A stretch of DNA of 64,000 nt, taken from Vespa crabro (Eukaryota > Arthropoda > Insecta > Hymenoptera > Vespidae). How positions within the stretch are numbered: the stretch's first letter is position 1; each line of letters begins with the position of its first letter. The notes below the pieces were generated by a model that saw nothing but the letters and a program-made list of their open reading frames with translations, was not told the origin of the DNA and made no database searches. Below, piece after piece: positions 15,222-31,044 of the stretch. The stretch covers positions 3,844,001 to 3,908,000 of the forward strand of contig NW_025813595.1 in assembly GCF_910589235.1 (NCBI RefSeq). Reading direction: 5' to 3'. Both the position numbers and the translations under genes were made by a program.

Positions 15222-17132
15222 GATAATAAGGTTATTTATGAAAATAACGGTAATAAAAATATTAGCAATAATAAGGACAATAATAATAATAATAACAATA
15301 ACGATACTAACGAAAATAAAGATAATAACGGAATTAACGATGATAACGGTATTAACGATAATAACGATAGAAATAATTATAATAATGACGATAATAAAGA
15401 AATAACGATAATAATAATAACAATTATAACTATTATAACGATAATAACTATAAAAACGATATTAATAATAATAATAATAAAAGTATTAATAATGATGATA
15501 AGGACAATATCGATAACATCGATAATAGTTACATCAAAAATATCGATAATAACTATAATATCGTTAAAAATGAAATAATAGTAACGATACTAACGATAAC
15601 AAATATTATAACGATAGTAATAATAACAATTATAACGGTAATAACTGTAATAACGATAACAATAATAACGACAATTACGATATTATCGATAATAATATTA
15701 ACAATATTAACGTTCATAACGATAATAACGAAAATAATAAATATAATAATAACGATAATATCGATAATTCCATTAACAATATTAATGTTTTATCAATAAT
15801 AATTGTAATAATAATAAAGATAACAACGATAATAACGATAATAACGATAAAAAAAGTAACAATAATAACGATAATAAAGATAATAATGATAATAACGATA
15901 ATTATATTTATGACAATAATTATATTACTGATAATAAAGATAATAACGATAATATAGATAATATCGTTAATAATAATAACAATTATAACGATTATAAAGA
16001 TAATATCGATAATAATAGAGACAATAGTAATAACATTAAAAATAATAACAGAAAAATAACAATTTATCTATAATAACGATATTAATAATAACGAAATTTT
16101 CGATAATAATAATAATAATAATAATAGCAATAATGACCTTAATAAAGATAAGAACGATAATAATGATACGATAATAACGATAATAGTAATAATAATATCG
16201 ATAGTAATTATAATTACAATAATGACGATAATATCGATTATAATAATAACGATAATGAGGATGATAATAAAAACTATAATAGCAATAATAACGATAATAA
16301 TTATAATAATATTAGCAAAAATAACGATAACAACTATAATAATATTATTGATAATAATAATAATAACGAAACAAAGCTTAATAAAGGTGTAAACGATAAA
16401 AATAATAACAATAATATCGGTGATAAAGATAATAACGGTAATAATAATAATAATAATAAAGAAAATAACGATTATAATGATAATAACGTTAATAATGCTA
16501 ATAAGAGCAATAATAACGATAAAATGATAATAATTATAATAAAAGATGTAATAATTACAATATTAACAATAATAATGATAATAATAATAATAATAGTAGT
16601 AATAATAATAATAATAACAGTATTAACAATAAAATCGATAATAACAATTTTATCCATAATAATAATAATAATATTAACGATTATAACGGTGATATCGATA
16701 ATGACATTAATAATAATAAAATTAATAACGATAATAACGTTTATAGCGTAAAAAATGATATCAATAATAACGATAATAAGTATAATAATAATAATAATAG
16801 TAATGAAAATAATATCGAAAATAACGGTAATAACGATTACGAAGATAATAATAATAATAATAATATAATAGCGATATAAATGATAATAACGTTGACAACG
16901 ATTAAATTAATAACAATAATACCCATAATAACGGTAATAACGACAATAATTATATTAATAATAATAATAATAATAATAAAATCGATAATAACGATAATAA
17001 CGATATTAATAAAAACAATGATAAATATAAAAATAATAACGATAGTGATGAAAATAAAAATTTTAATAATAACGATAATTTCTATAATAGTGATAATAAT
17101 AATACCGAGAATAACGATTAAATTATAATAAC

Positions 17133-17156
17133 AATAATAATAATATTATTATTATT
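17133..17156. other. 24-bp perfect palindrome AAT/ATT
   Basis: Four AAT repeats are followed directly by four ATT repeats. Such an abrupt sense switch inside the direct array is a micro-inversion or fold-back copy. Confidence 0.85.
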
Positions 17157-17194
17157 AACAATAATAACGATAACAAGGACAATAGTGATAAAAA

Positions 17195-17620
17195 TATTAA
17201 TAATAAAATAGGAAATAAGGTTAATAACGATGACTACGATAATTATAATAACAATAATAACGATAACAACGATAATAACGATAATAACGATTATACGGAT
17301 TATAACAATAACGATAATGAGAATAATAACGATAATAATGATATTAACTATAATAACGATTATAACAATAATAACGATAAGAATAATTACGATAATAACG
17401 ATAATAAAGATAATTACAATAATAACAATAGTAATAATAAAGATGATGACAATAATAACGATAGTAATTATTATAACGATAATAATATTAATAATTTTAA
17501 AAAATATCGTTAATAACGATAATTATTTTAATAGAAGTAATAATAACAATATTAACAATGTTTGCAATAATAATGATAGTAAGGATAATAATAGTGGAAA
17601 CAATTAAAGTAATAACAGTA
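17195..17620 (+). repeat. Block family E, copy 1
   Basis: Shared with 30295-30610: AATAGTGATAAAAAT, then TAACGATGACTACG, ACGATTATACGGATTATAAC (about 17287), AATAGAAGTAATAATAAC, AACAATGTTTGCAATAAT (about 17552), and GGAAACAATTAAAGTAATAA (about 17595). ACGATTATACGGATTATAAC recurs once more at about 41927, without the rest of the block. Confidence 0.78.
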
Positions 17621-20600
17621 ATAACGATAATAACAATAATAAGGATAATATTAATAACGATAATAACGATAGTAGTAATAATAATATCGATAGTAACAAT
17701 AATAACCATAATAACTATATTAACGATGTAACGATAATAATAACAAAAATAATAAGGATAATACTGATAATAATAATAATAATATTAATAGCAATAATAT
17801 CGATAATGTACAAAATAACGATAATAATGATAATAATAATAACTATAATAACAATAGTAACGACAATAATAATAATTATAATAACGTTAAAAGAGATAAT
17901 ATCTATGTCAACGATAATAATAATAACAATAATATCAATAAAAACGATAGTAACGTTAATAATAATATTACAAAAAAAGTATAATAAGGATAATAATAAT
18001 AATAATAACAATAATAAAGATTATAACGACATTAATAAGAATAAAAATAATAATAATAATAATAATATCTATGATAACGATAATAACTATAATAATAATA
18101 TTATTCATGACAATAATAACAATAATAACGGTAATAAGTATAATAATAAATACGATAAAGTCTATAATATCCATAAGATTATTAACAATTTTAGCGATTA
18201 TATCGATAATAATAATAATAATATTAACGATAATATCGATAAAATTAATAACAATATTAACGATAATATCTATAAAAATAATAATAATAATAATAATAAA
18301 AGTAATAACGATAGTAGAGATAACAAAAATGATAATAATAATAACGATAATAAGGATAATAAAGTTAATAAAAATAATTATAATAAAGATAACAACGATA
18401 TTGACGAAAGTAGAGATAATAATATTTATATTAAGAAAGATAATTACGATAATAATGATATTAGCAATAAAAATTATAATAATGATAACAATAATGAAGA
18501 TAATAACGCAAATAATAATAACAATAATAAAGATAATAATGATAATTACGATAATATTAATAAAAATAATAACGATTACAAAGACAATTTCGATAGTAAC
18601 GATATTAATAATTATAATACCGAGAAATACGATAATAACAATAACAATAATAGCGATACTAACGATAATATTGATAATAATATTAGCAATTATAACGATA
18701 ACAAACGACAATAACGATAGTAAAGATAATAATATCTATAATAACGATAATTACAATAATAATAATAGTAAAGAAAATAATAATGATAATAATAATATCG
18801 ATAAAGACAATAACGATAATAACGGTAATAATAATAATAATAAAGATAATTACGATAATAAACGATAATAATAATAACAATAATAACGATAATAACGACA
18901 TTCACGATAATAATAATTACAATAATAACGATAATAACGACAATAATGATAACAAGAAAAATAATTATAAAAATAATATCAATAGAAACGTTAAAAATGG
19001 TAATACTTACGATTATAACGATAATAACGTTAATAACGATGATAACCATAATAAATTTAATAACTATATTTACGTTAATAACAATAATAATATCAGCAAT
19101 AATAGCGGCAATAACGGTAACAATAATTATAACATTATTGACAATATTATCGATGATAACGATAATAAAAATAACGGTAATGACAATAATAATAATAATA
19201 GTAATAAAATTAATAATGATAATAACGTTAATAATAATAACAATAATAACGGCAATAATAATAATAATATTAATAAAGATATTAGCAATAATAATAATAG
19301 TAATTAATAACAATTTTAACGAAATTAACGATAATAACGATAACAATAATAACGATTATTACTATAATAACTAAAATAATAAAAAGGATAGAAACGATAC
19401 TAGTAAAAATAATAATACCGATAAAAACGATAATAAATTTAATAATAATAAGAAGAATAACTATAGTAAGATATTAACAATATAAACGATGATAAAACCA
19501 AAAACTACGAAAATAACGATAATAATAAATATAGTAATAATAACAATAATAACGACAATAACGATAATAATAATAATAATAATTATAGTAGTTATAAAAA
19601 CGATAATAATAAAAATAACAATAATAACGATAATAACGATAATAGTACATGTAATAATAATACTAATAACTATAATTACGATAATAACGATAATAATGAT
19701 AATAATGATTATAATAACAACGATAATACCGATAATGGTATTATTAATAATATCGATAATAACGATATTTACGATAATAATAATAACAATAATATAGAAA
19801 AGAACGATATTATCCATAATAACGATATTAATACTAAAGATATTAATTATAATAACGATGAAACGATAAAAACAACATCAATATTACCGATAATATTGAT
19901 AATAATAATAATGATAATAGCAATAATAACGATAATAAAGATATTAACGATAATAATGATAATGATAATAACGATAATAATAATCATAATAATATCAAAA
20001 ATAACAATAATTACGATAATGACTATAATAACGATACTAATAATAACGATAATGACGATGATAATAATATCTATAATAAAGTTAATAACGATAAAAATAA
20101 TAATGATAATAACGATAATAACGATATCAATGATAATAACGAAAATAGCGATAATAATGATAATTATAATAACGATATTAACGACAATAATAATATTAAT
20201 AATATCGTTAAAACGGATAATAAGTACGTCGCCGATAATAATAATAACAATAATGTTAATAAAAACGATAATAACGTTAATAATAATAAAAATAATGACG
20301 ATTTTAACGATATTATGATAATAGCAATAACGATAATAAGGATAAAAATCTTAACAATAATAACGATATTAAAGATTTTAACGATAAACATAATAAGGAT
20401 ATTAACGATTATAACGATAATAATGATAATAATAATAATAATAATAACATTAATAAAGTTAATAGCGTAAATAGCGATAATAGCGATAATACTTATAATA
20501 ATTATAACGAATATAACGATAATATCGATAATAACGAAAGGAATGATAATTTAATATCGATAGTAACAATAATGACGACCAAGATGATAGTAACGATAAT

Positions 20601-21656
20601 AATAATAACGATTATAACGATGATAATAATAACGATCATAAAGTTAATAATAAAAATCAAATTAAAGGTAATAACGCTAATAACAATACTAACGATAATA
20701 GAAATAATAATAATAACGATATTAAGGATAATATCGGTAATAATTGTAACAATATTAACAATAAGAACGATAATAACAATAACAACAAAAACATAAATAA
20801 CGATATTAACTATGATAAAATTTATAATAATAACGACAATGACGATAATAATGATAATAATAGAAGTAATAATATCAATATTATGAGTATTAAATATAAT
20901 AATGATTATAATGATAATAGCAGTAGTTATAATAACAGTAATAACAATAATAACGATAATAACGATTATAACAATGTTAACGATAATAATATTAACGATA
21001 ATAACAATAATAACTATAATAATATTAATAATAATAATAAAAATAACAACGCTATTAACGATAATAATGAAAGTAATAATAATAATAATAACGAAGATAA
21101 CGTTAACAATTATAATACCGATAATAACGATAATAACAATAATAATAATAGTATTAATTACGATAATGACGATATTAACGATAATTATAGTAGTAATAAC
21201 AACGATAATATTAGAAATAATAACAATAACAACAATTATAGCGATAATAATGTTATTACCGATAATAATGATAATTATAATATTCATAGTAACTATAATA
21301 AGAATATTATCCATAATAATAATAACAATAATAACGATAATAACGATAATAATAATTATAAAAGAAGTATTAATAACAATATTAAGAATAATAACAATAA
21401 AAACGATAATAACAATAAAAATAGTAGTAATATAAAAAGTAATAATTAAAATAACGATGAAAACGATTTTAACAATAATAATAATGACTATAAATAGGAT
21501 AATATCGATAATAATAATAACATTAATAACTATAATTACGAAAATAACGATTATAACGATAATAATAATAAGAGTAATATTAACCAAAATAAAGATAATA
21601 AGGACACAATAATAATAATAATAATAACGATAATAAAGGTTATAACGATAGAAATA

Positions 21657-22356
21657 ATAGAAAAATAACAATAATATCAATAATAATGTTAAAAAAGATA
21701 ATAAAGATAAAATCATTAATAATAATAACAATAATAATGATAATAGCTATAAAAAAAATAACGATATTAACGATAATATTGACAATATTAAAGATAATAA
21801 TGATAATAATGTTAAAACGATAATAATTATTATAATTATAGTAGTAATAACGTTAATAACGTTATTAAAAATAAAAATAGTAAGGACAATATATATAATA
21901 ATAATAAAATTCATAACGTTAATAACGTTAATAACGATAATATCGGTAAGAATAGTGAAATTGATAACTCTAATAACGATAATAAAGATATAATATTATA
22001 AATAATAACGTTAATAACGATTAAAAAGGAAATAATAATAATAACAATATCGAAAGTAACGATAATAACGGTAAAAACGATAATAATAATAGTAATAATA
22101 CTAGTAATAATTATAATGGTAATTACGATAATAAAAATAATAATAATAGTTATAATAGCATTATAACAATAATAACGATAACAACGATAATGACGATATC
22201 TATAATAACGATAAAAAAGACAATAATAATAACAATATTAATATCATTTATAACTATAATAACGATGATAACCATAATGACGATAATAACGATAATATCG
22301 ATAATAATAATAATAATAGTAATGACAGTAATAACGATAATAACGTTAATAACGAC

Positions 22357-22390
<34 letters not shown>

Positions 22391-22850
22391 GTAATAATAA
22401 TAACGATAATAAAGATAATGACGACAATAATTATAATAATAATAATATTAATAATAATAACGATAATGACAATAATAACGATAATAATAATAATAACAAT
22501 AATATTCACCACAATAATAACAATAACAACGGTTATGTTAAGAATAATATTAATAATATTAACGATATTAATGATAATAACGAAATAATCGATAATAATA
22601 ATTACAATAAAAACGATAATAACTTCAATAATGATAATAATAATAATAATAATAACGATAATAACGATAATAACGATAATTTCGATAATAACAATATTAA
22701 TAAGAGCGATAGAAACGTTAATAGTAATAATTATTAATTCGATAATAATGATATTAATGAAAATAACTATAATAATATTAATAAATATAACAATAATAAC
22801 GATAATAAAGATATTATTAATAATATAAATAACAATAATGCCGATAATAA
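21657..22850 (+). repeat. Block family D, copy 3
   Basis: The left half matches 4985-5440. The right half continues collinearly with 48390-49690 through ATTCACCACAATAATAAC at about 22503, GGTTATGTTAAGAATAAT at about 22530, ATTAATAAGAGCGATAG at about 22695, and TGATATTAATGAAAATAACT at about 22748. It shares the ATTC(A/C)CC...GGTTATG landmark with family C, so C and D are related at this point. Confidence 0.78.
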
Positions 22851-23916
22851 CCTTAATAATAATTATAATAACAATAATAATAATAACTATAATAACGATA
22901 ATAACCATAATAACGATAATAACGATAATAACAATAATAATAATAATAACCACGAAAATAACGATAATAACGATAACAATAATAATAAAACTAACAATAT
23001 AAATAATTACAATAGTAACGATAATAACATTATGACGATAATAATAATAATAAAATTAACGATAATAGCGATAATGAAGATATAAACGATAATAAGGATA
23101 ATAATATTATAGTTATTAACGATAGAAACGACAATAAAGGTAATAACAATTATAATTATAAAGATATTAATGATAATAACGATAATAATGATAATAAAGA
23201 CAATAATAATAATAGTAATAACGACAACAATGATAATAACGATAATAATAATATCGAAAGTAACGACAATAATAATAATATTAATAATAACGATAATAAT
23301 GATAATAACGATAACATCGGTAATAATAAAAACAATAATTTCGATATTAACGACATTAACGATATAATAATAATAATAATAATTTCGTTAATTAGGTTAA
23401 TTACGAAAATATCGGTAATAACCACGATAAAGGGGAAATCGATAATTAACAATAAAATCGATAATAACGATAATAACGACATTAAATGTAATAATAATAA
23501 CGATAATAACGATAATATCGATAAAAATAATAGCGACAATGACGACAAAAGTAATAATAATATTAATGGTATTAACGGTAATAACGATAATAGTAATTAT
23601 AATAATATCGGTAATAACGATAATAACGTATAATAATAATTACAACAATAAGAATAATAATAATAAAAATAATAACGATGATAACGATATAGACGATAAT
23701 AATAATAATATTTACAACGATGTTATGTGTAATAACGATTACATAGAGAATAATAAAAATAATATCTATAATAACGATAATAATGATAATGAAATTAATA
23801 ATAATATCTAGAATAGCAATAATAACGATAATAAAATATTAATAGTAATAAGAATAAAGATAATATCGATAATAACGATAATATCGATAATAACTATAAT
23901 AACGACACTAATAATG

Positions 23917-23953
<37 letters not shown>

Positions 23954-24864
23954 GGATAATAACAATAATTACGATAATAACGATAATATCGACAATGATA
24001 ATAATAATATTAACGATAATAATGATAATAACGATAATAATAATAATAATAACATTATAAACAATAAAAACGATAATAACAATAATTATAATATCATTAC
24101 AAACAATAATATCGCTAATAACGATAAATACGATAATAATTATAAAAATTATATCGACTATAACGATTAGAAATATAATACTATTAACAATAATATTGGT
24201 GACAACGATAATAACGATAATTATAATCATTACATATAGATAATAAGGATTATAATGATAAGAACGAACATAACTATATAAAAGCAAATAACGGCAATTA
24301 TAATAATAATAATAGCGATAAAGACGATAATGACGATAATAACGATAATGATGATAATAAGGATTATAATAATATCGATATTAACGATAATGGTAATAAT
24401 AATAATAATGATAATAACGATTATAATAATAATAATAATAACGATAAAAGCTATGAAAGCGATAATAATAATAATAACGTTAATAAGAGTACTAACGATA
24501 GCAACGATAATAAATATTTCAATAAAAACGATAATAACGATATTAACGATAATAATGATAATAACAATAAGACCGATAGTAATGATACGATAATAACGAT
24601 TACTGTAATGATAATATTACCAATAGTTTCAATAATAACGATAATGACGTTAATAATAAAAATAATAAAGAAATAATAACGATATTAACGACATTAAAGA
24701 TAAAAATAAAATAACAAATAATAAAAATAACAATTACAGTAATAACGATAATTACTATAAGAAAGAGAACAATAATAACGATCATAGCGTTAATAACGAT
24801 AATAATAATAGCAATAATAGCGATAACATCGTTAATAACAATAATCGTAATAATAACAATAATA

Positions 24865-26120
24865 GTGGTAATAACGATGACAACGATAATAATAATAACA
24901 TTAATAAAGATAATAACGATAATATCGATTATAATAATAACAATAAAATCGATAGTGTTGATATTAATGATAACTTTAATAACATTAATTACGATAATAA
25001 CGACAATAGAAATAATAATAATACCCATAATAATATTAACAATAATAACGATAATGAAGATTTTTACGATAATAATAATAACGATATTCATGAAAATAAC
25101 GATAATAATGATAATAACGATACTAATAAAAATAATAATAACAATAATAACGATAATAACGATTATAATGATAATAACTATAATAATGATATTAACAATA
25201 AGAATAAAAGTAATAATAAAGACATTGACGTTATGAACGATATTAACGATAAAAATATTAGCAATAATAACTATAATAACTATATTAAAAATAACAATAA
25301 TATACGATAACAAAGATAAAAACAACAATAATAATAGTAAAACATATGAAAATAAGGATAATAACGATAATAGCGACAATAATAATAATAATAATAATAA
25401 TAATATCGATAATACCGATAATAACGTTAATAATTCTTGTAGTAATAACTATAATAACGGTAATAACTATTTTTATGAAAACAATAGTAACGATAAAATC
25501 GATAATGTCTATTATAATAATCATAAAAAAACATTAATAACAATATTAACGTTAATAGCTATAATAATTATAGCAATAATTACGACAATAACGATATAAA
25601 TGATAATAACGATAACAAGGTACACAAAATAATAATAATAGAAATAATAAAGGTCATAACGATATTAAACATAATATCGTCTTAATAATACTAATAATAA
25701 CGATAATAACGATTATAATGATAATAACGATAATAATATTTATCAAAATAACAATAATAACGATAATAGCGATAATAATAGAACTAATAATAACAATGTA
25801 AACAATATTAACGGTAATAAGGATAATAATAAGAACAACATTAATAACGATTTTGAAGAAAATAGTAATATCAATAGTACCGAAAACAACAATAACAACA
25901 TTAATAATAATAATAATAATATCGGAAGTAATTAAAATAACGGTGACAACTATCATATTAAGAACAATAATAACGATAATAACGATAATAACTATAGGAA
26001 TAATACTAATAATAACGATAATAACGATATTAATGGCAATATGGATAATAACAGTAATATTAATAGTCATATTAAAGATAATAACGATAATAACGTTACT
26101 AACGATAATTACGATAACAA
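24865..26120 (+). repeat. Block family F, copy 1
   Basis: Collinear with 36170-37190: AAAATCGATAGTGTTG at about 24946, TATACGATAACAAAG at about 25302, TTTTTATGAAAACAATAG at about 25471, and then a 270-bp stretch (25831-26100) identical by eye to 36911-37180. Outside that stretch the copies differ at many positions. A third, more diverged relative is at 34925-35680. Confidence 0.85.
25831..26100 (+). repeat. 270-bp identical duplication, left copy
   Basis: Identical by eye to 36911-37180 at an offset of 11,080 bp. One mismatch (GG versus CG, at about 25821) separates it from a further short identical stretch on the left. It contains GATTTTGAAGAAAATAG and GGTGACAACTATCATATTAA. Confidence 0.9.
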
Positions 26121-26130
26121 TAATAATAAA

Positions 26131-26204
26131 TAGTAATAACAAAATTAAGGATAATAATAATAATAAATAGTAATAACAAAATTAAGGATAATAACGACAA
26201 TAAC
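26131..26204 (+). repeat. Tandem duplication, 37-bp unit
   Basis: TAGTAATAACAAAATTAAGG starts at 26131 and 26168. It begins about 30 bp after the end of the 270-bp identical stretch, so local instability may mark the edge of that exchange. Confidence 0.87.
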
Positions 26205-26717
26205 GATAATAATAATAACGATAATACCGATAATAATAATATTGATAATAACGATAATAACGGTAAAAACGATAATAATAGTAGTAATAACATTAGAAAT
26301 AATAATAATGAAAATTACGATAATAAAGATAATTATAATAGTTATAAAAACATTATAACAATAATAACGAGAATAGCGATAATAAGGATACCTATAATAA
26401 CGATAATAAAGACAATAATAATAATAATAATAATATCGATAATAACTGTAATAATGATAGTAACGATAATGACGATAATAACGATAATATCGATAATAAT
26501 AATAATAATAGTAACAGTAATACCGAAAATAATGATAATAACGACAGTAATAATAATAACAATAATAATATCCATAATGCAGATAATGTCGCCAATAATA
26601 ATAATTATATAATGTTAGTAATAATAACGATAATGACGATAATAATAATAGTATTAAAAACAATATTAAAAATAATAACGATAATAACGATAATAACGAT
26701 AATAATAATAATAATAA

Positions 26718-26787
26718 CGACATTATAACTATAATAAATATAATAACGATATGTTATTAACGTTAAAGAAGACAATAGTGATAATAG
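26718..26787 (+). repeat. 75-bp landmark, copy at 26.7 kb
   Basis: CGACATTATAACTATAATAA, then ACGATATGTTATTAACG and AAGACAATAGTGATAATAG. Diverged but in full order. It is followed by another copy 282 bp later. Confidence 0.78.
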
Positions 26788-26999
26788 AAATAACGATATT
26801 AACGATAATAGCGGCAATAAAAATTATAATAATAAAGATAATAACGATATTATCGAATATAAAGATAAAACCTATAAGAATAATAATAATAAGAACAATA
26901 ACAATGATAATAACGATAATAAACATAATAACAGTAACGATGACACGACAATAATAATAACAATATTAAAGATAATAACGATAATAATAATAATAATAA

Positions 27000-27070
27000 C
27001 GACATTGATAACTATAATAAATATAATAACGATATGATTTAACGGTAAAAACGACAATAGTAGTAACAAT
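27000..27070 (+). repeat. 75-bp landmark, copy at 27.0 kb
   Basis: CGACATTGATAACTATAATA, then ACGATATGATTTAACGG and ACGACAATAGTAGTAAC. The TATTAACG portion has a small indel that shifts the 3-bp phase. Confidence 0.76.
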
Positions 27071-27145
27071 AATAACGATATTATCGAAAATAACGATAAC
27101 AACAATAATAATAATAACAGTAATAACGATAATAACGATATAGCG

Positions 27146-27146
<1 letters not shown>

Positions 27147-27184
<38 letters not shown>
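27147..27184 (+). repeat. Uninterrupted (TAA)n microsatellite, 38 bp
   Basis: A perfect run that turns directly into ATTATTATAAGG, giving a small TAA/TTA palindrome at its right edge. Confidence 0.9.
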
Positions 27185-27192
<8 letters not shown>

Positions 27193-27329
27193 AAGGTAAA
27201 CAATAATAAGATAAAATAATAATAATATTACCGATTACAAAGAAAATAATGATAATAATAGTAGTAATAATAACAATAATAACAATAACAACGGTAATAA
27301 AGGAAATAACGGTAATTATGATAATAACT

Positions 27330-28460
27330 ATATGAATATTCTATTTAACATTGATACTAACGTTAATAACGATAATATTAATAAAATTAATAACGATAAT
27401 AACGTTTATAATAATAAGAACGATAATAATATTAATAATAATAACAATATTAATTATTATAACGGTAATAACGATAATAATAGATTTAATAATAACAATA
27501 TTAAAAATAATATGTATAATAACGATATTAACGACTATAATAGTAGTAATAATGACAGTAATAAAAATAATAGCCGTAAAAACGAGTTTAACGATAATAA
27601 TAATAACGATAAAAACGATAATATCGATAATATTAATAACAATATTTACGATATTTTCGATATTAATGATTGTAATATTAACAAAATTAACGATCACAAC
27701 GATAATAGCGAATATAATAATAACTATAATAACGACTTTAATAATAATAACAATATTATCTTTAGTAACAATAATAATAATAACGATGTTTATAATAGTA
27801 ATAATAATAACTATTATAACGATACTAACGATAATATTGATAATAACTATAACTCCAATAATAACGACAATAAAGATAATCATAATAACGATAATAACGA
27901 TAATAATAATAATTATAATGACGCTAATAAAGTTAATAACTACAATAATAAAAATAATATTAATATTAACAATAACGATAATAACGATAATAACGATAAT
28001 ATTAATAGTGATAATAACTATAATATCAATAATAAAGATAATGACGATAATAACGATAATAATAATAACGATAATAACGATAATAACGATAATAACGACA
28101 ATTATAATAATAATAATGATAATAACGGTAATAACGATAAGTCCAATAATAATTTCAGTAATAATAACAATAATATCAATAATAACGATAATAACGATAA
28201 TAATAATAACAATAAAATCAATAATATCGTTTATAATAGGATTAATAATAACAAAATTAGGAATAATATATATAGTAACGATAATAACGGTAATAATGGT
28301 AGAAGTAATAACAGAAATAACAATAATAACCATAAAAATGATATTAACGTTAAGAATAGTAACGATAATAACGATAATATTGATAATAATATTAACAATA
28401 TTTACGATAATATCGATAATAGTAATAATAATAATAACAATATTAACGATCATAACTATA
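27330..28460 (+). repeat. Block family G, copy 1
   Basis: Landmarks are AACATTGATACTAACGTTAA (about 27347), AATAGCCGTAAAAACGAG (about 27571), ATTTTCGATATTAATGATTG (about 27654), and ACGATGTTTATAATAGTAAT (about 27782). The first half recurs at 42955-43318 and the second half at 58455-58740. The N/D-reading frame stays open across the block, which follows from the repeat unit (see rejected items). Confidence 0.75.
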
Positions 28461-30294
28461 ATAGCGATAATATTAATAAAGATAATAACGATAATAAGAA
28501 AAATAATAATATCGATAGCAACAATAATAATTATAATGATGATTATATTAGTAAAACTAATAACGATTACAACGATGATAACGATAATAACGATAATAAT
28601 AATAACATTAATGAGGACAATTACTTTAATAACTAAAATAATAATAGCAATAATAACTATAAAAACGATAATAATGATAATAAAAGTAATGACAATAATA
28701 ACGATAATAATATTAATAACAATAATAACGATTATAATGAAAATAACGATAATGATAATAATATTATTAAAAATATTGACGATAAAGCGATATTAACGAT
28801 AATCACCTTAATACTGATAACAATGTTAACAATAATAACGATAACCACGATTGTAATGATAATAATATTAACAATAATAACGATAAATACAATCATACCG
28901 ATAATTATAATAATTGTAATATCGATAATAAGGATAATAAAGAGAAAAAACGGTAATAAAGAATATAACGATAATAACGGTAATAATTATAACAATAATG
29001 ACGATAATAACGATAATTACGATGATAATTATAATGACGATAATAATTATAATAGTAATAACAATAACGATAATTACAATAATAATAACAACAGCAATAA
29101 CGGTAATACCGATAATAACGTTAATAATAATAACAATGATAACGATAATAACGATAAGTACGATTATAATAATGTCTCTATTAACGAGAGCAGTAATTAT
29201 AATTATATCGGTAATAACGATAATAACAATAATAATAATAACAATAAAAAAGATAATAAAGAAATCAACGTTAGTAATTGTAATAATGAAATAATAATAA
29301 CGATACTAACGATAATAACGATATTAACGATATTATCGATAATATTAACAATAATAATAACTATAATGACGACAATAACGATAATAACGATATTAATAAT
29401 AACAATTTTAACGATGATATCGATAATAATAATTAAAATATTAACGATAATATCGATATTAATAATAATAATAATTACGATTATGACGATAATAACGATA
29501 ATAACGATTATAATAATAACGATAGTAACGATAATTGTATTAATAATAATAACGACAATAACGATAATTACGATAATAATATTAATAATAATAATAATAA
29601 TAAAGATATTAACGATATTAATGACAAAAACGATAATAATGATAACAATACAAATTATAATAATATTAATAATAATAACGACGATAATAACAATAATAAT
29701 GAGAAGAACAATAAAGATAATAACGATAATAGCCATAAAAATTATGTTAATAATAACGATAATAACGTTATTAGTACTAATAATATTAATAACACAATAA
29801 GGATAATAATGATTATAAATATAATGATAATAACGATAGTATTTATAATAATAATATCAATGATAAAGATAATAATGACACAAAGGATAATAATAATAAT
29901 AATAATAATAAACATAGTAATGATAATAACGATAAATACGATATTAACGAAAATAAAAATAATAATAATAAAAATATTATCGATAATAAAGCTAAGAACG
30001 ATAATAAAAATAATAATAATTATAATAATAAGGATGATAACAATGTTAACGATTATAACTATATTAATAATAACAATAAAAACTATAATAACAATAATAA
30101 AAGTAATTGTAATAACGATAATATCGATAATAATAATAATAATTATAACGTTAATAACGATAATAACGATAATAGTTGTAACAATAAAATCGATAATAAC
30201 CATAATAATAATAATAAATATAATAACTACAAAAAAAATAACTATAATAACGGTAATAATAATAATAATATTAACAATAATAACGATAACAACG

Positions 30295-30610
30295 ACAATA
30301 GTGATAAAAGTAATAAAAATAAAATAGAAAATAAGGATTATAACGATGACAACGATAAAAATAATAACAATATTAACGATAATAACGATAATAACGATTA
30401 TACGGATTATTATAATAAAGCTAATAACGATAATGGCAATAATAATAATAACGATTATAATGATAATAACGAATTTAATATTAATTATAATAACAATAAT
30501 AACGATAATAACGATAATTATATTAATAGAAGTAATAATAAAAATATTAACAATGTTTGCAATAATATTGATAATAACGATAATAATAGTGGTAACAATT
30601 AAAGTAATAA
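30295..30610 (+). repeat. Block family E, copy 2
   Basis: Landmarks are in the same order as 17195-17620 but in a shorter span: ACGATTATACGGATTATTAT at about 30395, AATAGAAGTAATAATAAA at about 30525, AACAATGTTTGCAATAAT at about 30550, and GGTAACAATTAAAGTAATAA near 30592. It lies about 450 bp before the 31.06 kb inversion breakpoint. Confidence 0.78.
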
Positions 30611-31044
30611 AAATAATAACGATAATGACGATAATAAGGATAATAATAATAACAATAATAACGATAACAACGATGATAAGGATAATAGTAATAACGATAA
30701 TAACGACAATAATAATAATAATTTTATCAATAATAAAGATAATAGCGATAATATTAATAATTGTAATAATAATAAAGACGATTATAACGATAATTACGAT
30801 AATAATAATAATAATAATAACAATGATAAAGATAATAGCGCAAATAATAATAGTAATAATAAAAATGTTAATAATATCGTTAATACCGATAATAACGATA
30901 ATAATAATAACAATATCAACGATAATATCCATAATAATAATAACAAGATTAAAGATAATATCGATATTAATAATAATTATAGTAATAACAGAAATATCGA
31001 CAATAAAGATAATAACCTTAATAATAATAAGGATTATAATGATA

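Noticed and set aside
23376..23412. Palindrome-like TTCGTTAATTAGGTTAATTA region as an operator or attachment site
   Set aside because: The arms match poorly (about three mismatches in eleven), and the TTAATTA repeat is better read as a short direct repeat. No integrase or regulator is present.
28066..28098. CRISPR-like direct repeats
   Set aside because: The units are contiguous 9-mers with no spacers, and no cas genes are present.
27332..28636. 434-codon N/D-rich open frame resembling the asparagine-rich proteins of Dictyostelium or Plasmodium
   Set aside because: It is the AAT/AAC/GAT frame of the array, with no non-repeat domain on either side. Related blocks at 42.96 and 58.46 kb do not keep the frame over their length.
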